The notes below the pieces were generated by a model. The model searched no databases. It was not told the origin of the DNA and saw nothing but the letters and a program-made list of their open reading frames with translations. Source: Paradesulfitobacterium ferrireducens (GTDB lineage Bacteria > Bacillota > Desulfitobacteriia > Desulfitobacteriales > Desulfitobacteriaceae). Taken from it: 64,000 bases of DNA. The stretch is from positions 1 to 64,000 of the forward strand of contig NZ_JAFLRH010000034.1 in NCBI RefSeq assembly GCF_017310645.1. Direction: 5' to 3'. This document shows positions 49,416 through 58,647 of the stretch, piece by piece. The first letter of the stretch is position 1; every line of letters begins with the position of its first letter. The position numbers and the translations under genes were made by a program.

Positions 49416-50480
49416 ATGTTGCCGGAAATCGTTATTGACCTGGATAAAATTGAGCACAATACTAAGGTCGTCTTAGACCTGGCCCGGCAGGCCGGGGTCG
49501 AAGTGGTGGCGGTGACCAAGGCTTTTCTGGCGGAGCCCCAGATTGCGGGGGCAATGCTGCGGGCCGGGATTAAAATGCTGGCTGATGCCAGGATCGAGAA
49601 CCTGGAAATACTGCACCGGCATTTTCCGGATGTTCCTTTAATGCTCCTGCGCCTGCCCGGTCTGTCCCAGGTAAAAGACACGGTGCGCTTAGCCGCTGTC
49701 AGTTTGAATTCGGAGCTTAAGGTTTTAAGGGCTTTAAGCGAGGAGGCCCGGCGCCAGGGCAAGAAGCACCGGGTGATTCTGATGGTAGACCTGGGGGATT
49801 TGCGCGAGGGAATCTGGGCGGAAAATCTGCCGGAAGTAGCCGCAGAAGCCATGAACATGGATGGATTGGTTATGGATGGATTGGGCGTCAATCTGGCTTG
49901 CTACGGTGGGATTATTCCGAATGGAGATAATTTAGGCCAGCTCGTATCCTTGGCTCAAGATTTGGAGACAAGCAGCGGGCAGAAACTCAAAGTAATCTCC
50001 GGCGGGAATTCAGCCAGCCTCCCCTTGCTTTTAACCGGGGAGCTGCCAAGCGGGATCAATCAATTGCGGATCGGGGAAGGGATCCTCTTGGGCCGGGAGA
50101 CGGTTAAGCGCCGGCTTTTGCCCGGGGCGGCTGCCGATGCCTTCGTTTTAAGGGCGGAAGTTCTCGAATCCCAGGACAAGCCGACGGTGCCAATTGGGAA
50201 CGTAGGTCAGGATGCCTTCGGAGAAACCCCGCAATTTGAGGATAAGGGGTGGCGCAGGCGGGCTATTCTGGCACTAGGGAGGCAGGATGTCCCCCCGGAA
50301 GGAATCAGTCCCCTGGATGAACGGGTAAAAATATTCGGAGCTAGCTCGGACCATTTAATTGTTGATATCACGGACGCTCCTGAAGTGGGGGTGGGATCAG
50401 TGCTTGAGTTTAATGTGCGCTATGCCGGGCTCCTGGGCTCGATGACTTCTCCCTATGTCCATAAGAGGTTTGTAAAGTAA
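49416..50480 (+). CDS. orr: ornithine racemase
   Basis: An alanine-racemase-N-fold (YggS/AlaR-like) PLP enzyme of about 354 residues that converts L- to D-ornithine, the substrate of OraSE. The PLP lysine is K35 in VVAVTKAFLAEPQIAGA. Further family blocks are VILMVDLGDLREGIW, VISGGNSASLPLLL, and INQLRIGEGILLGRE. The C-terminal domain is short and differs from alanine racemase. ATG 49416 is six to seven bases after GGGGTG. Its gene position in the ornithine cluster supports ornithine over alanine as substrate. Confidence 0.9.
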   Translation: MLPEIVIDLDKIEHNTKVVLDLARQAGVEVVAVTKAFLAEPQIAGAMLRAGIKMLADARIENLEILHRHFPDVPLMLLRLPGLSQVKDTVRLAAVSLNSELKVLRALSEEARRQGKKHRVILMVDLGDLREGIWAENLPEVAAEAMNMDGLVMDGLGVNLACYGGIIPNGDNLGQLVSLAQDLETSSGQKLKVISGGNSASLPLLLTGELPSGINQLRIGEGILLGRETVKRRLLPGAAADAFVLRAEVLESQDKPTVPIGNVGQDAFGETPQFEDKGWRRRAILALGRQDVPPEGISPLDERVKIFGASSDHLIVDITDAPEVGVGSVLEFNVRYAGLLGSMTSPYVHKRFVK

Positions 50481-50533
50481 CCATAATTAGATGGGGAGTC
50501 AGAATTCAGAATACTGAATTGGGGGTTGGTGTC

Positions 50534-51436
50534 ATGACTCAGAAGAAAATCAGAATTATCGGGGTGCCGATTGATCTGGGCGCAGACCGGCGCGGAGTGG
50601 ATATGGGCCCGAGTGCCATCCGCTATGCGGGGTTGAATGCCCGTTTGCAGCGTCTGGGTTGGGAAGTGGAAGATATGGGCAATCTTTATGTCCCGGTGCC
50701 TGAGGCACGGGAGATTAAAGATAAGCACCTCAAATACCTGCCGGAAATAGTAAAAGTAAGCGAAGAACTGCAAGCGGCAGTGGCCAAGGCTTTGAAGGAT
50801 GGAACCGTGCCCTTGGTGCTGGGAGGAGACCATAGTATTGAAATCGGATCTTTGGCCGGAGTTGCCGCAGGCGGGCGCTGTTTTGGAGTCATCTGGTTTG
50901 ACACGCACGGAGATTATAATTCCCCGGAAACCACCACCAGCGGGAATATTCACGGCATGCCTCTGGCCGTGGCCAATGGGATTGGAGCCCGCGAACTGAC
51001 CAAAATCGGCGGGGAGCACCGCAAAATCCGGGAGCAGAATACGGTCATTATCGGGGCCCGCGAAATTGACAATGAAGAACGGGAGGCACTGCACCGCTCA
51101 CAAATCACGGTTTTTACCATGAGTGATATCGATCAATTGGGGATGAAGGAGGTTGTCTCCCGCGGCCTCAAGATTGCAGGGGATGGGACCGAGGGCATTC
51201 ACATAAGCTTTGATCTGGATGTCATCGATCCCACAGAAGCACCGGGTGTGGGCACTCCGGTCAAAGGCGGAATCAACTACCGGGAGGCCCATTTAGCCAT
51301 GGAGTTAGTGGCCGAGTCCGGGCTATTACTCAGTATGGATGTGGCCGAAGTGAACCCCATCTTGGATATTCAGAACAAGACGGCGGAATTGGCGGTGGGT
51401 CTCATCAGTTCGGCATTCGGTAAACGCATTTATTAA
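50534..51436 (+). CDS. rocF: arginase
   Basis: A manganese ureohydrolase of 300 residues (arginine to ornithine plus urea). Metal-ligand motifs are GGDHSIEIGS, WFDTHGDYNSPETTTSGNIHGMP read in two parts, and SFDLDVIDPTEAPGVGTPV. The GNIHGMP and 'PG.GTP..GG..YRE' segments fit arginase better than agmatinase. It directly follows the ornithine racemase gene, so it can feed arginine-derived ornithine into the fermentation pathway. ATG 50534 has GGGGGTTGG upstream; an earlier frame start is weaker. Confidence 0.9.
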   Translation: MTQKKIRIIGVPIDLGADRRGVDMGPSAIRYAGLNARLQRLGWEVEDMGNLYVPVPEAREIKDKHLKYLPEIVKVSEELQAAVAKALKDGTVPLVLGGDHSIEIGSLAGVAAGGRCFGVIWFDTHGDYNSPETTTSGNIHGMPLAVANGIGARELTKIGGEHRKIREQNTVIIGAREIDNEEREALHRSQITVFTMSDIDQLGMKEVVSRGLKIAGDGTEGIHISFDLDVIDPTEAPGVGTPVKGGINYREAHLAMELVAESGLLLSMDVAEVNPILDIQNKTAELAVGLISSAFGKRIY

Positions 51437-51611
51437 AGAAAACTTGGTAAGTGTTTTCCGCAAAAGAAATAGAGATCTTTAAGCACAAAGTGATCCGACG
51501 GGTTGCGGTTTAATATAGAATTGGGCTACAATTAGATAAAGGAAAAGTAAAACTACTTAAAATATTTTTAACTAAATTAGGTATTCAGTCACAGGTGCTA
51601 TTGCTTTGTCG

Positions 51612-51638
51612 TGAAACATTTTCAGGCAAATTAGCGTA
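51612..51638 (+). promoter_or_regulatory. ECF (sigma-W-like) promoter
   Basis: -35 TGAAAC (51612-51617), 17-bp spacer, -10 CGTA (51635-51638), close to the sigma-W consensus TGAAAC-N16-CGTA. It lies 50 bases upstream of the ECF sigma gene, suggesting autoregulation. Confidence 0.6.
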
Positions 51639-51687
51639 CTAAGAGTATAAATATTAATTACTTGTAACCATAAGCTTTTTCTAAAGC

Positions 51688-52287
51688 ATGACTGATGGGA
51701 GCGGCCTGCCATTGGAAGATGTGGACATTATTCGCCAGGTGCTTGCGGGGGATCACGAGCGCTTTGCTGTACTGGTGAAGCGATACCAGGAGCCCTTATG
51801 GCAGTTTCTGCGCCGGATTTTGCCTTCAGAGCAGGATGTGTTTGACTGTGCCCAGGAGGCACTGATTGCTGCTTACCGCAATTTGTGGAGGTATTCGGAC
51901 AAGTATACGTTTCGGTCCTGGCTCTATACCATTGCCCGCAACAAGGCAATGGACAGCCTGCGCCAAAGGCAGCGGGCCCAAACCGGCGATATTTCCGAGG
52001 AAATAATTGTTGATACTGAGCCGGGTCCTGAGGAGGTCCTGTTGGCGCGTGAACAAAAGATAAGGGTCCAGGAGGCGTTAAGCCGCCTGCCTGATCCTTA
52101 TCGTCAAGCCCTCTACCTCCGGTATCATCAGGAATTGGCCTATGAGGAAATTGCCCAGGTGCTGCAAATTCCGGTCAGCAGTGTGAAGACCTACCTGCAC
52201 CGGGGAAAAGAGAAACTTCGAAAAATCTTGGAGGAGGGATATCATGACCCAGCCGGACAATCTGTGGACCCGAGTGTTTCAAGATAA
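51688..52287 (+). CDS. ECF-type RNA polymerase sigma factor
   Basis: A 199-residue sigma-70-family ECF factor. Region 2 is FAVLVKRYQEPLWQFLRRIL, DVFDCAQEALIAAYRNLWRY and FRSWLYTIARNKAMDSLRQR. Region 4 is ALSRLPDPYRQALYLRYHQE, LAYEEIAQVLQIPVSSVKTY and LHRGKEKLRKIL. It carries no extra domain. The gene following overlaps it by 44 bases and encodes a short membrane protein, likely its regulator. A sigma-W-type promoter lies upstream. The ribosome site before ATG 51688 is poor. Confidence 0.92.
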   Translation: MTDGSGLPLEDVDIIRQVLAGDHERFAVLVKRYQEPLWQFLRRILPSEQDVFDCAQEALIAAYRNLWRYSDKYTFRSWLYTIARNKAMDSLRQRQRAQTGDISEEIIVDTEPGPEEVLLAREQKIRVQEALSRLPDPYRQALYLRYHQELAYEEIAQVLQIPVSSVKTYLHRGKEKLRKILEEGYHDPAGQSVDPSVSR

Positions 52288-52630
52288 AGATATCCCCGGT
52301 CATTTGTTGGATAAATTGCAGAGCAATGTGATGTCCCAGATCTTAGCTAAGCCGGTGAATTTTGAAGAAGCGCTTCTTTTGGCCCGGCGCCGTCGTTGGG
52401 GCTTGCTGCTGGGAGGGAGTATTTTGATGGCCGGGCTGATCTTTCTCGGAGTGCTCGTCCTCGTGGGAGCCGGAGCTTTATGGCAATGGCTTTCCTTGAC
52501 GCGTGATTTGTTGATTACGGCGGTTAAAGGGATGGGGCTGATTTGGCAGGAGTACTCCTGGTCCATGCAGGGAGTAACGGTGATCCTCCTCCTTTGCCTG
52601 ACTGAGGTTAGAACTCCCTCGGCGGACTAG
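52244..52630 (+). CDS. small membrane protein, putative anti-sigma factor
   Basis: A 128-residue protein with an N-terminal soluble part (DNLWTRVFQDKDIPGHLLDK), a basic patch (ARRRRWG), one strong transmembrane helix (LLLGGSILMAGLIFLGVLVLVGAG read as one segment of about 22) and a second hydrophobic stretch near the C-terminus. No ZAS zinc motif H-x3-C-x2-C is present. It overlaps the sigma gene, the usual arrangement for an anti-sigma, but the family is not recognised. Function is inferred from position and topology. Confidence 0.6.
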   Translation: MTQPDNLWTRVFQDKDIPGHLLDKLQSNVMSQILAKPVNFEEALLLARRRRWGLLLGGSILMAGLIFLGVLVLVGAGALWQWLSLTRDLLITAVKGMGLIWQEYSWSMQGVTVILLLCLTEVRTPSAD

Positions 52631-52681
52631 ATTATTGGCAATTGAGCCCAGACAACAAAGAGAGAGATGGGATAGAAACCA

Positions 52682-53860
52682 ATGGATGCAATTAAGGGGT
52701 TTTTTAAGGACCAGGCGCAAAATCTGCGCCGGGAGATTTGGGAAGTGGCCAAAAGCATCGGGGATCATCCGGAACTTGGCTACCAGGAGTTTTTAGCGGT
52801 CGATTTGCTGAGCAAGTTTTTAACCAAACACGGGTTTCATGTTGAGCGAGGGCTTGGGGGGATGGAGACTGCATTTATTGCTTCCTATAAAGGAAAGCGC
52901 CCCGGTCCTCGCCTTGCCTTTCTGGCAGAGTATGATGCTTTGCCGGAGGTTGGGCATGGCTGTGGGCATAATCTGATTGGGGCCGGTTCTGCGGGAGCTG
53001 CGGTGGTACTCAGCAAAAGCATTGAACTCCCGGGTGAAGTTCTGGTTATCGGGACCCCGGCTGAAGAAACCAGCGGTGCCAAGGTGACTCTGGTGGAAAA
53101 AGGGGTTTTTAATGACATCGATGCGGCTATGATGTTTCACCCCGGCAGCCAGAATGTCGCTGAAATCTCTTCCTTGGCCCTGGATGCGCTGGAATTCACG
53201 TTTGTAGGCAGGGCGGCGCATGCGGTCGCTGCAACATACTATGGAATTAATGCCTTAGATGCCTTGATCAATTTCTATATCTCCGTGCGTGAACTGAAAG
53301 AGAAACTTCCGGATGACGTGAGGATTAATGGCATTATCACGGAAGGCGGGGTTGCGCCCAATATTATCCCGGAAAAAGCCGTGGCCCGCTTTTACTTAAG
53401 AGCGCCGCGGCGGAAAGACTTAGACGTTCTGACGGAAAAAGTGGTGCGCTGTGCGAAAGAGGCGGCTGCTCAAGTCTCTGCCGAACTGAACTGGCGTAAA
53501 TTTGAGTTTTCCTATGATGAACTCTGGACCAATAAGGAGCTGGCTGATTGCTTCAGCGCCAATCTGCGCGAGCTGGGCGTGCGCAAGATTGCTCCCCCGC
53601 AGACGGCTATGGGGTCGGTCGATTTGGGCAATGTCAGCCGGGTGGTGCCTGCGATCCATCCATACTTAGTGCTGGGCACAGGTACGGAAATCCCGCACAC
53701 CCGCAGCTTCGCCCGGGCCGTCACCTCGGAAGAAGGGGAGAGCCTGATGATGCTGGCCGTGCAAGCCTTGGCTTTTACAGGCTGGGACGTTTTAACGGAT
53801 GTCAAACTTTTGCAAAAAGTAAAACGGGAATTTGATCGCCGAAAGCGCGGTCAGGGGTAA
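52682..53860 (+). CDS. M20-family amidohydrolase
   Basis: A 392-residue M20D peptidase/aminoacylase of the AbgB/IAA-amino-acid hydrolase type. Metal-binding blocks are GHGCGHNLIGAG, GTPAEETSGAKVTLVEKG and MMFHPGSQN; the dimerisation domain begins EFTFVGRAAHAVAATYYGIN. The C-terminal metal ligand is in GTGTEIPHTRSF. It could remove an acyl or p-aminobenzoyl-type group from an amino acid. Its place beside arginine/ornithine genes makes an N-acyl-amino-acid substrate plausible but unproven. A hairpin follows. Confidence 0.88.
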   Translation: MDAIKGFFKDQAQNLRREIWEVAKSIGDHPELGYQEFLAVDLLSKFLTKHGFHVERGLGGMETAFIASYKGKRPGPRLAFLAEYDALPEVGHGCGHNLIGAGSAGAAVVLSKSIELPGEVLVIGTPAEETSGAKVTLVEKGVFNDIDAAMMFHPGSQNVAEISSLALDALEFTFVGRAAHAVAATYYGINALDALINFYISVRELKEKLPDDVRINGIITEGGVAPNIIPEKAVARFYLRAPRRKDLDVLTEKVVRCAKEAAAQVSAELNWRKFEFSYDELWTNKELADCFSANLRELGVRKIAPPQTAMGSVDLGNVSRVVPAIHPYLVLGTGTEIPHTRSFARAVTSEEGESLMMLAVQALAFTGWDVLTDVKLLQKVKREFDRRKRGQG

Positions 53861-53862
53861 AG

Positions 53863-53908
53863 AAAAGTGACTGTCTGGAAGCTCATAGAGCTTATAGGAC
53901 AGTCACTT
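53863..53908 (+). terminator. long hairpin after the amidohydrolase gene
   Basis: AAAGTGACTGTC (53863-53874) pairs with GACAGTCACTTT (53897-53908); an inner AAGCT/AGCTT stem extends it. The T tract is short. It separates the amidohydrolase from the arg promoter. Confidence 0.65.
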
Positions 53909-53952
53909 TCACTATGCAGAATAGCTGGCAAGAAAACATTTTAGGAAAGTCA

Positions 53953-53987
53953 TTGAATGTTTATACGGTAGAATGTATAATTATAAA
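53953..53987 (+). promoter_or_regulatory. argC promoter overlapped by two ARG-box-like sites
   Basis: -35 TTGAAT (53953-53958), 17-bp spacer, -10 TATAAT (53976-53981). Two ArgR/AhrC-like 14-mers overlap it: TGAATGTTTATACG (from 53954) and TGTATAATTATAAA (53974-53987), spaced 20 bp apart. Compare the consensus TGAAT-N4-ATTCA. Repression of the arginine operon by ArgR with arginine is the likely meaning. Confidence 0.6.
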
Positions 53988-54023
53988 AGCAAAGACTGAA
54001 CAGGCTGGAGGAAATGATTTGAA

Positions 54024-55052
54024 ATGAAAATTGGGATTTTAGGAGCGACAGGATATACCGGTCAGGAACTGGTGCGCTTATTGAAACAACACCCGGAGGC
54101 GGAGCTTGTATATTTAGGCACCTCCAGCGCAGCCGGCCAGGCCTATACCGAAATCTATCCTCATTTATATGGACAGTTGCCTCTCGTCTTGGAAGATGAA
54201 AAAGAAGTACCGGATCTGGATGTCCTTTTCTGTGCCTTGCCCCACGGGCTGACCGCAGCCCGGACTCAGGAGTTTTTAGACCGCAAAATTAAAGTAATCG
54301 ACCTGGGCGCGGATTTCCGGCTGCGCCAAGCTCAAATTTATACAGATTGGTATAAACTGACCCACCCGGCCCCCCATTTGATCGAACAGGCGGTTTACGG
54401 ACTGCCGGAGCTGAAACGGGAACAAATCAAGGGGAAATCCTTGGTGGCCAATCCGGGATGCTACCCAACGGCAACCTTGCTCGCCTTGGTGCCGCTATTA
54501 AGGGCCAAGCTCCTGCGCCCGCAGAGCATTATTGTGGATGCTAAATCCGGTGTCTCGGGTGCAGGCAGGGGCGCCAACCTGGGGACGCATTTTTCGGAAG
54601 TGAATGAGAATATTAAAGCGTATGGAGTGGCTCAGCACCGCCATACCCCGGAAATTGAACAGGAGCTGTCTCAGGCGGCGGGCACGGAGGTTAAGATAAA
54701 CTTTATTCCACATCTCGTGCCGATGATCCGGGGCATTCTGGCAACCATTTACGCGGAAGTGCAGCCGGGAGTGGAGGAAGCGGACCTGCGTGCCTGCTGG
54801 CAGCAAAGCTATGAAGGGGAACAATTTGTGCACCTGCTTCCGCCCGGAAGCTGGCCTCAGACGAAATTTGCCGCCGGAAGCAACCATGCTTTTCTCCAGC
54901 TCACTTTGGATCAGCGGACCGGAAGAGCGGTTTTGGTGTCGGCCATCGACAACCTGATCAAAGGAGCGTCCGGACAGGCGGTTCAGAATATGAATATTCT
55001 CTTCGGCCTGCCGGAGGAGATGGGGCTTGCGGGCACGGGAATCTGGCCCTAA
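54024..55052 (+). CDS. argC: N-acetyl-gamma-glutamyl-phosphate reductase
   Basis: A 342-residue NADPH-dependent reductase, third step of arginine synthesis. NADP motif GILGATGYTGQELVRLL, catalytic cysteine in SLVANPGCYPTATLLAL, then DAKSGVSGAGRG and HTPEIEQELS with the general-base His. GGAGGAAATGATTTGAA precedes the ATG. First gene of the argCJBD-carAB operon. Confidence 0.95.
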   Translation: MKIGILGATGYTGQELVRLLKQHPEAELVYLGTSSAAGQAYTEIYPHLYGQLPLVLEDEKEVPDLDVLFCALPHGLTAARTQEFLDRKIKVIDLGADFRLRQAQIYTDWYKLTHPAPHLIEQAVYGLPELKREQIKGKSLVANPGCYPTATLLALVPLLRAKLLRPQSIIVDAKSGVSGAGRGANLGTHFSEVNENIKAYGVAQHRHTPEIEQELSQAAGTEVKINFIPHLVPMIRGILATIYAEVQPGVEEADLRACWQQSYEGEQFVHLLPPGSWPQTKFAAGSNHAFLQLTLDQRTGRAVLVSAIDNLIKGASGQAVQNMNILFGLPEEMGLAGTGIWP

Positions 55053-55095
55053 AGCTTGTTCGGAATTAAGCTGAACAAGAGAGAGGATGTGTAAG

Positions 55096-56382
55096 ATGTC
55101 GGAAACGGGAAATATTGGGAATTGGACCTGGATTGAGGGCGGGGTCGCCGCTCCGCGCGGGTTTTATGCCGCCGGAGTTCAGGCCGGGGTGAAATACAGG
55201 AATAAATATGATGTGGCGGTGCTCTTGTCAGAGGTACCCGCTGAGGCTGCGGGAGTTTTTACCCGCAGTCTGGTAAAAGCCCATCCTGTGCTTTTAAGTA
55301 AGGAGCGGGTACAAAAAGGAAGAGCCCAGGCCATCGTGATGAACAGCGGCAATGCCAATGCCTGCGTCGGTGAGGCGGGGGATAAGGCGGCCGAGGCCAT
55401 GACTGCTAAGACGGCGGAGTGCCTGGGATTAGCTGTAGAAGACGTTTTGGTGGCCTCGACCGGGGTAATCGGAGTGGAGATGCCTTTGCCCACGGTGCTT
55501 GACGGGATTGAAGCAGCGGCTGCTGAAGCGGCTAAGATGCGGCAGTTAGCCCAGGGTCAGGAGCAGCCGAGCGGTACTGAAAATGCTGAAAAAGAGATTT
55601 TCGATAGTGCCCATAATGCGGCCTTGGCCATTATGACAACAGATACGACCGTGAAAGAATATGCCTGTGAACTAACATGTGCCGGCGGGGTCGTCCGGCT
55701 GGGAGCGATGGCCAAGGGTTCCGGGATGATTCATCCCAACATGGGCACCATGCTTGGCTTTATGACCACGGATGCCAAGGTGCCTGCAGCCAAGCTGCAA
55801 GCGTTGCTGCAGGAAGCGGTGGATGAGAGCTTTAACATGGTCACGGTTGATGGAGATACCAGCACCAACGACTGTGTGTTCCTGCTGGCCAATGGGGAAT
55901 CCGGGATCGAGCCTACCGGCGCTGACTGGGATAATTTCCGGAATATGGTGCGATCCTTGGCGGTCAAATTAGCCCAGGTAATTGCCCGCGACGGGGAAGG
56001 AGCGAGCAAGTTCCTGGAAGTCAAGGTGACCGGTGCCAAGAGCAAGGAAGATGCGCGCAAGCTGGCCAAGAGCATCTGCGGTTCCAGCCTGGTAAAAACC
56101 GCCGTCTTTGGCGAAGACCCGAACTGGGGCCGGATCTTGGCGGCCATGGGCTATTCCGGGGCCGACTTCGACCCTTCGGAGGCAGACATTTATCTGGGAC
56201 CGATCCAGGTAGCCCAAGGCGGGCGCGGGGTGGATTTCCCGTATGAGCAGGCCAAGCGGGTATTGGCTGAAAAAGATATCGTGATCGAAGCCAGGCTCCG
56301 GGGCGGGAATGCCCAAGCCACCGCTTGGGGCTGTGATTTGACTTATGAATACGTGAAGATTAATGGGAGCTATACGACGTAG
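55096..56382 (+). CDS. argJ: glutamate N-acetyltransferase / amino-acid acetyltransferase
   Basis: A bifunctional-type ArgJ of 428 residues (ornithine acetyltransferase, recycling the acetyl group). It is made as a precursor that self-cleaves before a Thr; here KGSGMIHPNMGTMLGF carries the cleavage site, with G before T instead of the common Ala. VMNSGNANACVGEAG and VDGDTSTNDCVFLLANG and EDPNWGRILAAMGYSGADF are other family blocks. ATG 55096, after GAGAGGATG, is preferred to the ATG at 55087. Confidence 0.94.
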   Translation: MSETGNIGNWTWIEGGVAAPRGFYAAGVQAGVKYRNKYDVAVLLSEVPAEAAGVFTRSLVKAHPVLLSKERVQKGRAQAIVMNSGNANACVGEAGDKAAEAMTAKTAECLGLAVEDVLVASTGVIGVEMPLPTVLDGIEAAAAEAAKMRQLAQGQEQPSGTENAEKEIFDSAHNAALAIMTTDTTVKEYACELTCAGGVVRLGAMAKGSGMIHPNMGTMLGFMTTDAKVPAAKLQALLQEAVDESFNMVTVDGDTSTNDCVFLLANGESGIEPTGADWDNFRNMVRSLAVKLAQVIARDGEGASKFLEVKVTGAKSKEDARKLAKSICGSSLVKTAVFGEDPNWGRILAAMGYSGADFDPSEADIYLGPIQVAQGGRGVDFPYEQAKRVLAEKDIVIEARLRGGNAQATAWGCDLTYEYVKINGSYTT

Positions 56383-56403
56383 TTTTTAGGGGAGGGTAAA
56401 GAG

Positions 56404-57297
56404 ATGAGTGCGCGCGCTCAGGCGTTAGACCAGGCGAGGGTTCTGGTTGAAGCGTTGCCTTATATTCAGAAGTTTGCGGGCAAAACCATTGTCATCAAAT
56501 ACGGGGGGCATGCAATGGTTGACCCGGCCCTTAAAGAGTCGGTCATGCTGGATGTTCTGCTCTTGCGGTCGGTGGGTATCCGCCCGGTCTTAGTTCACGG
56601 CGGGGGGCCGGAGATCAATGCCATGCTGAAAAAGGTGGGGAAAGAAAGCCAGTTCATCCGGGGACTGAGGGTTACGGATGCGGAGACGATGGAGATTGCG
56701 GCCATGGTTCTCGTAGGCAAGCTGACCACGGAGATTGTTTCCCTCTTAAACCGGTTTGGGGGCAAGGCAGTTGGTTTGTCCGGGAAGGATGCCCAGCTCT
56801 TGCAGGCGGTGAAAAAGCCGATGCAGCTTCAGAATCAGGACGGGGAAATGGAAGAAATCGACCTCGGGTATGTGGGTGAGATCCAAAAAGTGTCCCCGGG
56901 GATTGTAGAAAGCCTGCTCGACCAGGGCTACATTCCGGTCATTTCCCCAGTGGCGGGAGGAGAGCAGGGAGAGACCTACAACATCAATGCGGATACGGCA
57001 GCCGGTAAGATTGCCGAAGCCCTCAAAGCTGATAAACTCCTCTTGCTCACGGATGTGAGCGGGGTATTGCGGGATATCAATGATCCGGAGTCCTTGATCT
57101 CGGTGATCCGGCGCGAGGAAGTCCCCGGTTTGACTGCTGAAGGGGTTCTAAGCGGCGGCATGCTGCCCAAAGTCGAGTGCTGTGTGGATGCGCTCACAGG
57201 CGGGGTCGGGAGTGTGCATATTTTGGACGGGCGGCTGGCGCATGCGATTTTACTGGAGTTGTTTACGGACGGCGGGATTGGGACCATGTTTGTGTAA
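56404..57297 (+). CDS. argB: acetylglutamate kinase
   Basis: A 297-residue amino-acid kinase phosphorylating N-acetylglutamate, the usual control point for arginine feedback. [13 protein letters not shown] (ATP-binding Lys), [49 protein letters not shown], and [10 protein letters not shown] are present. The N-terminal helix ([20 protein letters not shown]) typical of arginine-sensitive hexameric kinases is also present, suggesting allosteric inhibition. GGGGAGGGTAAAG lies before the ATG. Confidence 0.95.
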   Translation: MSARAQALDQARVLVEALPYIQKFAGKTIVIKYGGHAMVDPALKESVMLDVLLLRSVGIRPVLVHGGGPEINAMLKKVGKESQFIRGLRVTDAETMEIAAMVLVGKLTTEIVSLLNRFGGKAVGLSGKDAQLLQAVKKPMQLQNQDGEMEEIDLGYVGEIQKVSPGIVESLLDQGYIPVISPVAGGEQGETYNINADTAAGKIAEALKADKLLLLTDVSGVLRDINDPESLISVIRREEVPGLTAEGVLSGGMLPKVECCVDALTGGVGSVHILDGRLAHAILLELFTDGGIGTMFV

Positions 57298-57352
57298 CGG
57301 TTCGCTTACGTTGCAGACTTAGATGTTAAAAAATGTAGGGGGAGTGAATAGC

Positions 57353-58567
57353 GTGTTAGAAAATATAGGGACCGAGGAACTTATCAGCCGTGGTCAGGCG
57401 GCAGTAATGAATACTTATGGCAGGCTGCCGATGGCGATTGCCCGCGGGGAAGGGGTCTGGGTCTGGGATGTGGACGGGAAGCGCTATCTTGACTTTCTTA
57501 CCGGACTTGCGGTAAACTCTCTTGGGCACCGTCATCCGGTTATAGTAGAAGCGGTGCAAAAACAGGCAGAACTCATCCTTCATACCTCCAATCTATATTG
57601 GATACCGAGCCAAGTCGCACTGGCGGAAAAGCTTGTGCAAAATTCTTTTGCCGACAAAGTTTTTTTCTGCAACAGCGGAGCTGAAGCCAATGAGGCTGCG
57701 CTTAAACTGGCACGCAAGTATGCAAAAAATCACTACGGACCTCATAAATACGAAGTGGTGTCTTTGGACAATTCTTTCCATGGACGCACTTTAGCGACTT
57801 TAACGGCGACCGGGCAGAAGAAATACCAGGACGGGTTCGATCCACTACCGGCCGGGTTTTCTTATGTAGAGCTTAATGATGTGGCAGGTTTGGAGGAAAA
57901 AGTAAATGCGAATACCGCGGCGGTCTTGATTGAGCCCATTCAGGGGGAAGGAGGAGTGTATCCGGCCAGTCCGGAATTCCTGCAGACAGCGCGCGCACTC
58001 TGTGACAAGTACGGGGCCCTCCTGATCTTTGACGAGGTGCAGTGCGGAGTTGGACGCACAGGCAAGCTCTTTGCCTATGAGTGGAGCGGAGTGACGCCGG
58101 ATATTATGACCCTGGCCAAAGCCCTCGGCGGCGGGGTGCCGATCGGGGCCATGCTGGCGACAGATCAAGCGGCTGCCGGGTTTAAGCCCGGAGACCACGC
58201 TTCGACTTTTGGAGGCAACCCCTTGGCAACCGCTGTTGGGTGTGCGGTCCTGGAGGTTATGCTGGCTCCGGGCTTCCTTGAAGGTGTGCAGGAGCGGGGA
58301 CAGTATTTTAGCCACACGCTGCAGGAACTGGCAGCCAAGTACGGCTTAACCGAAAACGTGCGGGGCAGCGGCATGATGATCGGACTTCCGGTTGGGGATC
58401 AGGGGCCGCAAATAGTGGAAAGCTGCCGCCAAAAAGGACTGCTGATTAACTGTGTGGGCGGTAAAACCTTGCGCTTCCTGCCGCCGCTCATTGCCGGCAC
58501 CGAGGAGATAGACCAGGCTTTGACGATTTTAGATGAAGTATTTGCGGAAATTATGGGGGATCACTAA
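57353..58567 (+). CDS. argD: acetylornithine aminotransferase
   Basis: A 404-residue class III PLP aminotransferase. The blocks are YLDFLTGLAVNSLGHRHPVI, VFFCNSGAEANEAALKLAR, NSFHGRTLATLTATGQ, LLIFDEVQCGVGRTGKLFAYE, the PLP lysine in MTLAKALGGGVPIGAML, and STFGGNPLATAVG. GTG 57353 follows GGGGGAG eight bases upstream. The frame opens at 57323 with a near repeat of the same start sequence (TTAAAAAATGTAGGG versus TTAGAAAATATAGGG), so the first copy may be a small duplication. Confidence 0.94.
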   Translation: MLENIGTEELISRGQAAVMNTYGRLPMAIARGEGVWVWDVDGKRYLDFLTGLAVNSLGHRHPVIVEAVQKQAELILHTSNLYWIPSQVALAEKLVQNSFADKVFFCNSGAEANEAALKLARKYAKNHYGPHKYEVVSLDNSFHGRTLATLTATGQKKYQDGFDPLPAGFSYVELNDVAGLEEKVNANTAAVLIEPIQGEGGVYPASPEFLQTARALCDKYGALLIFDEVQCGVGRTGKLFAYEWSGVTPDIMTLAKALGGGVPIGAMLATDQAAAGFKPGDHASTFGGNPLATAVGCAVLEVMLAPGFLEGVQERGQYFSHTLQELAAKYGLTENVRGSGMMIGLPVGDQGPQIVESCRQKGLLINCVGGKTLRFLPPLIAGTEEIDQALTILDEVFAEIMGDH

Positions 58568-58647
58568 CGACAGGGCCGTGAACCTAGGATCGCATTTTAA
58601 TCGCAACTAGGAAGTTCGAAAATGCACGGGGGAGGGAACCTTAAAAC

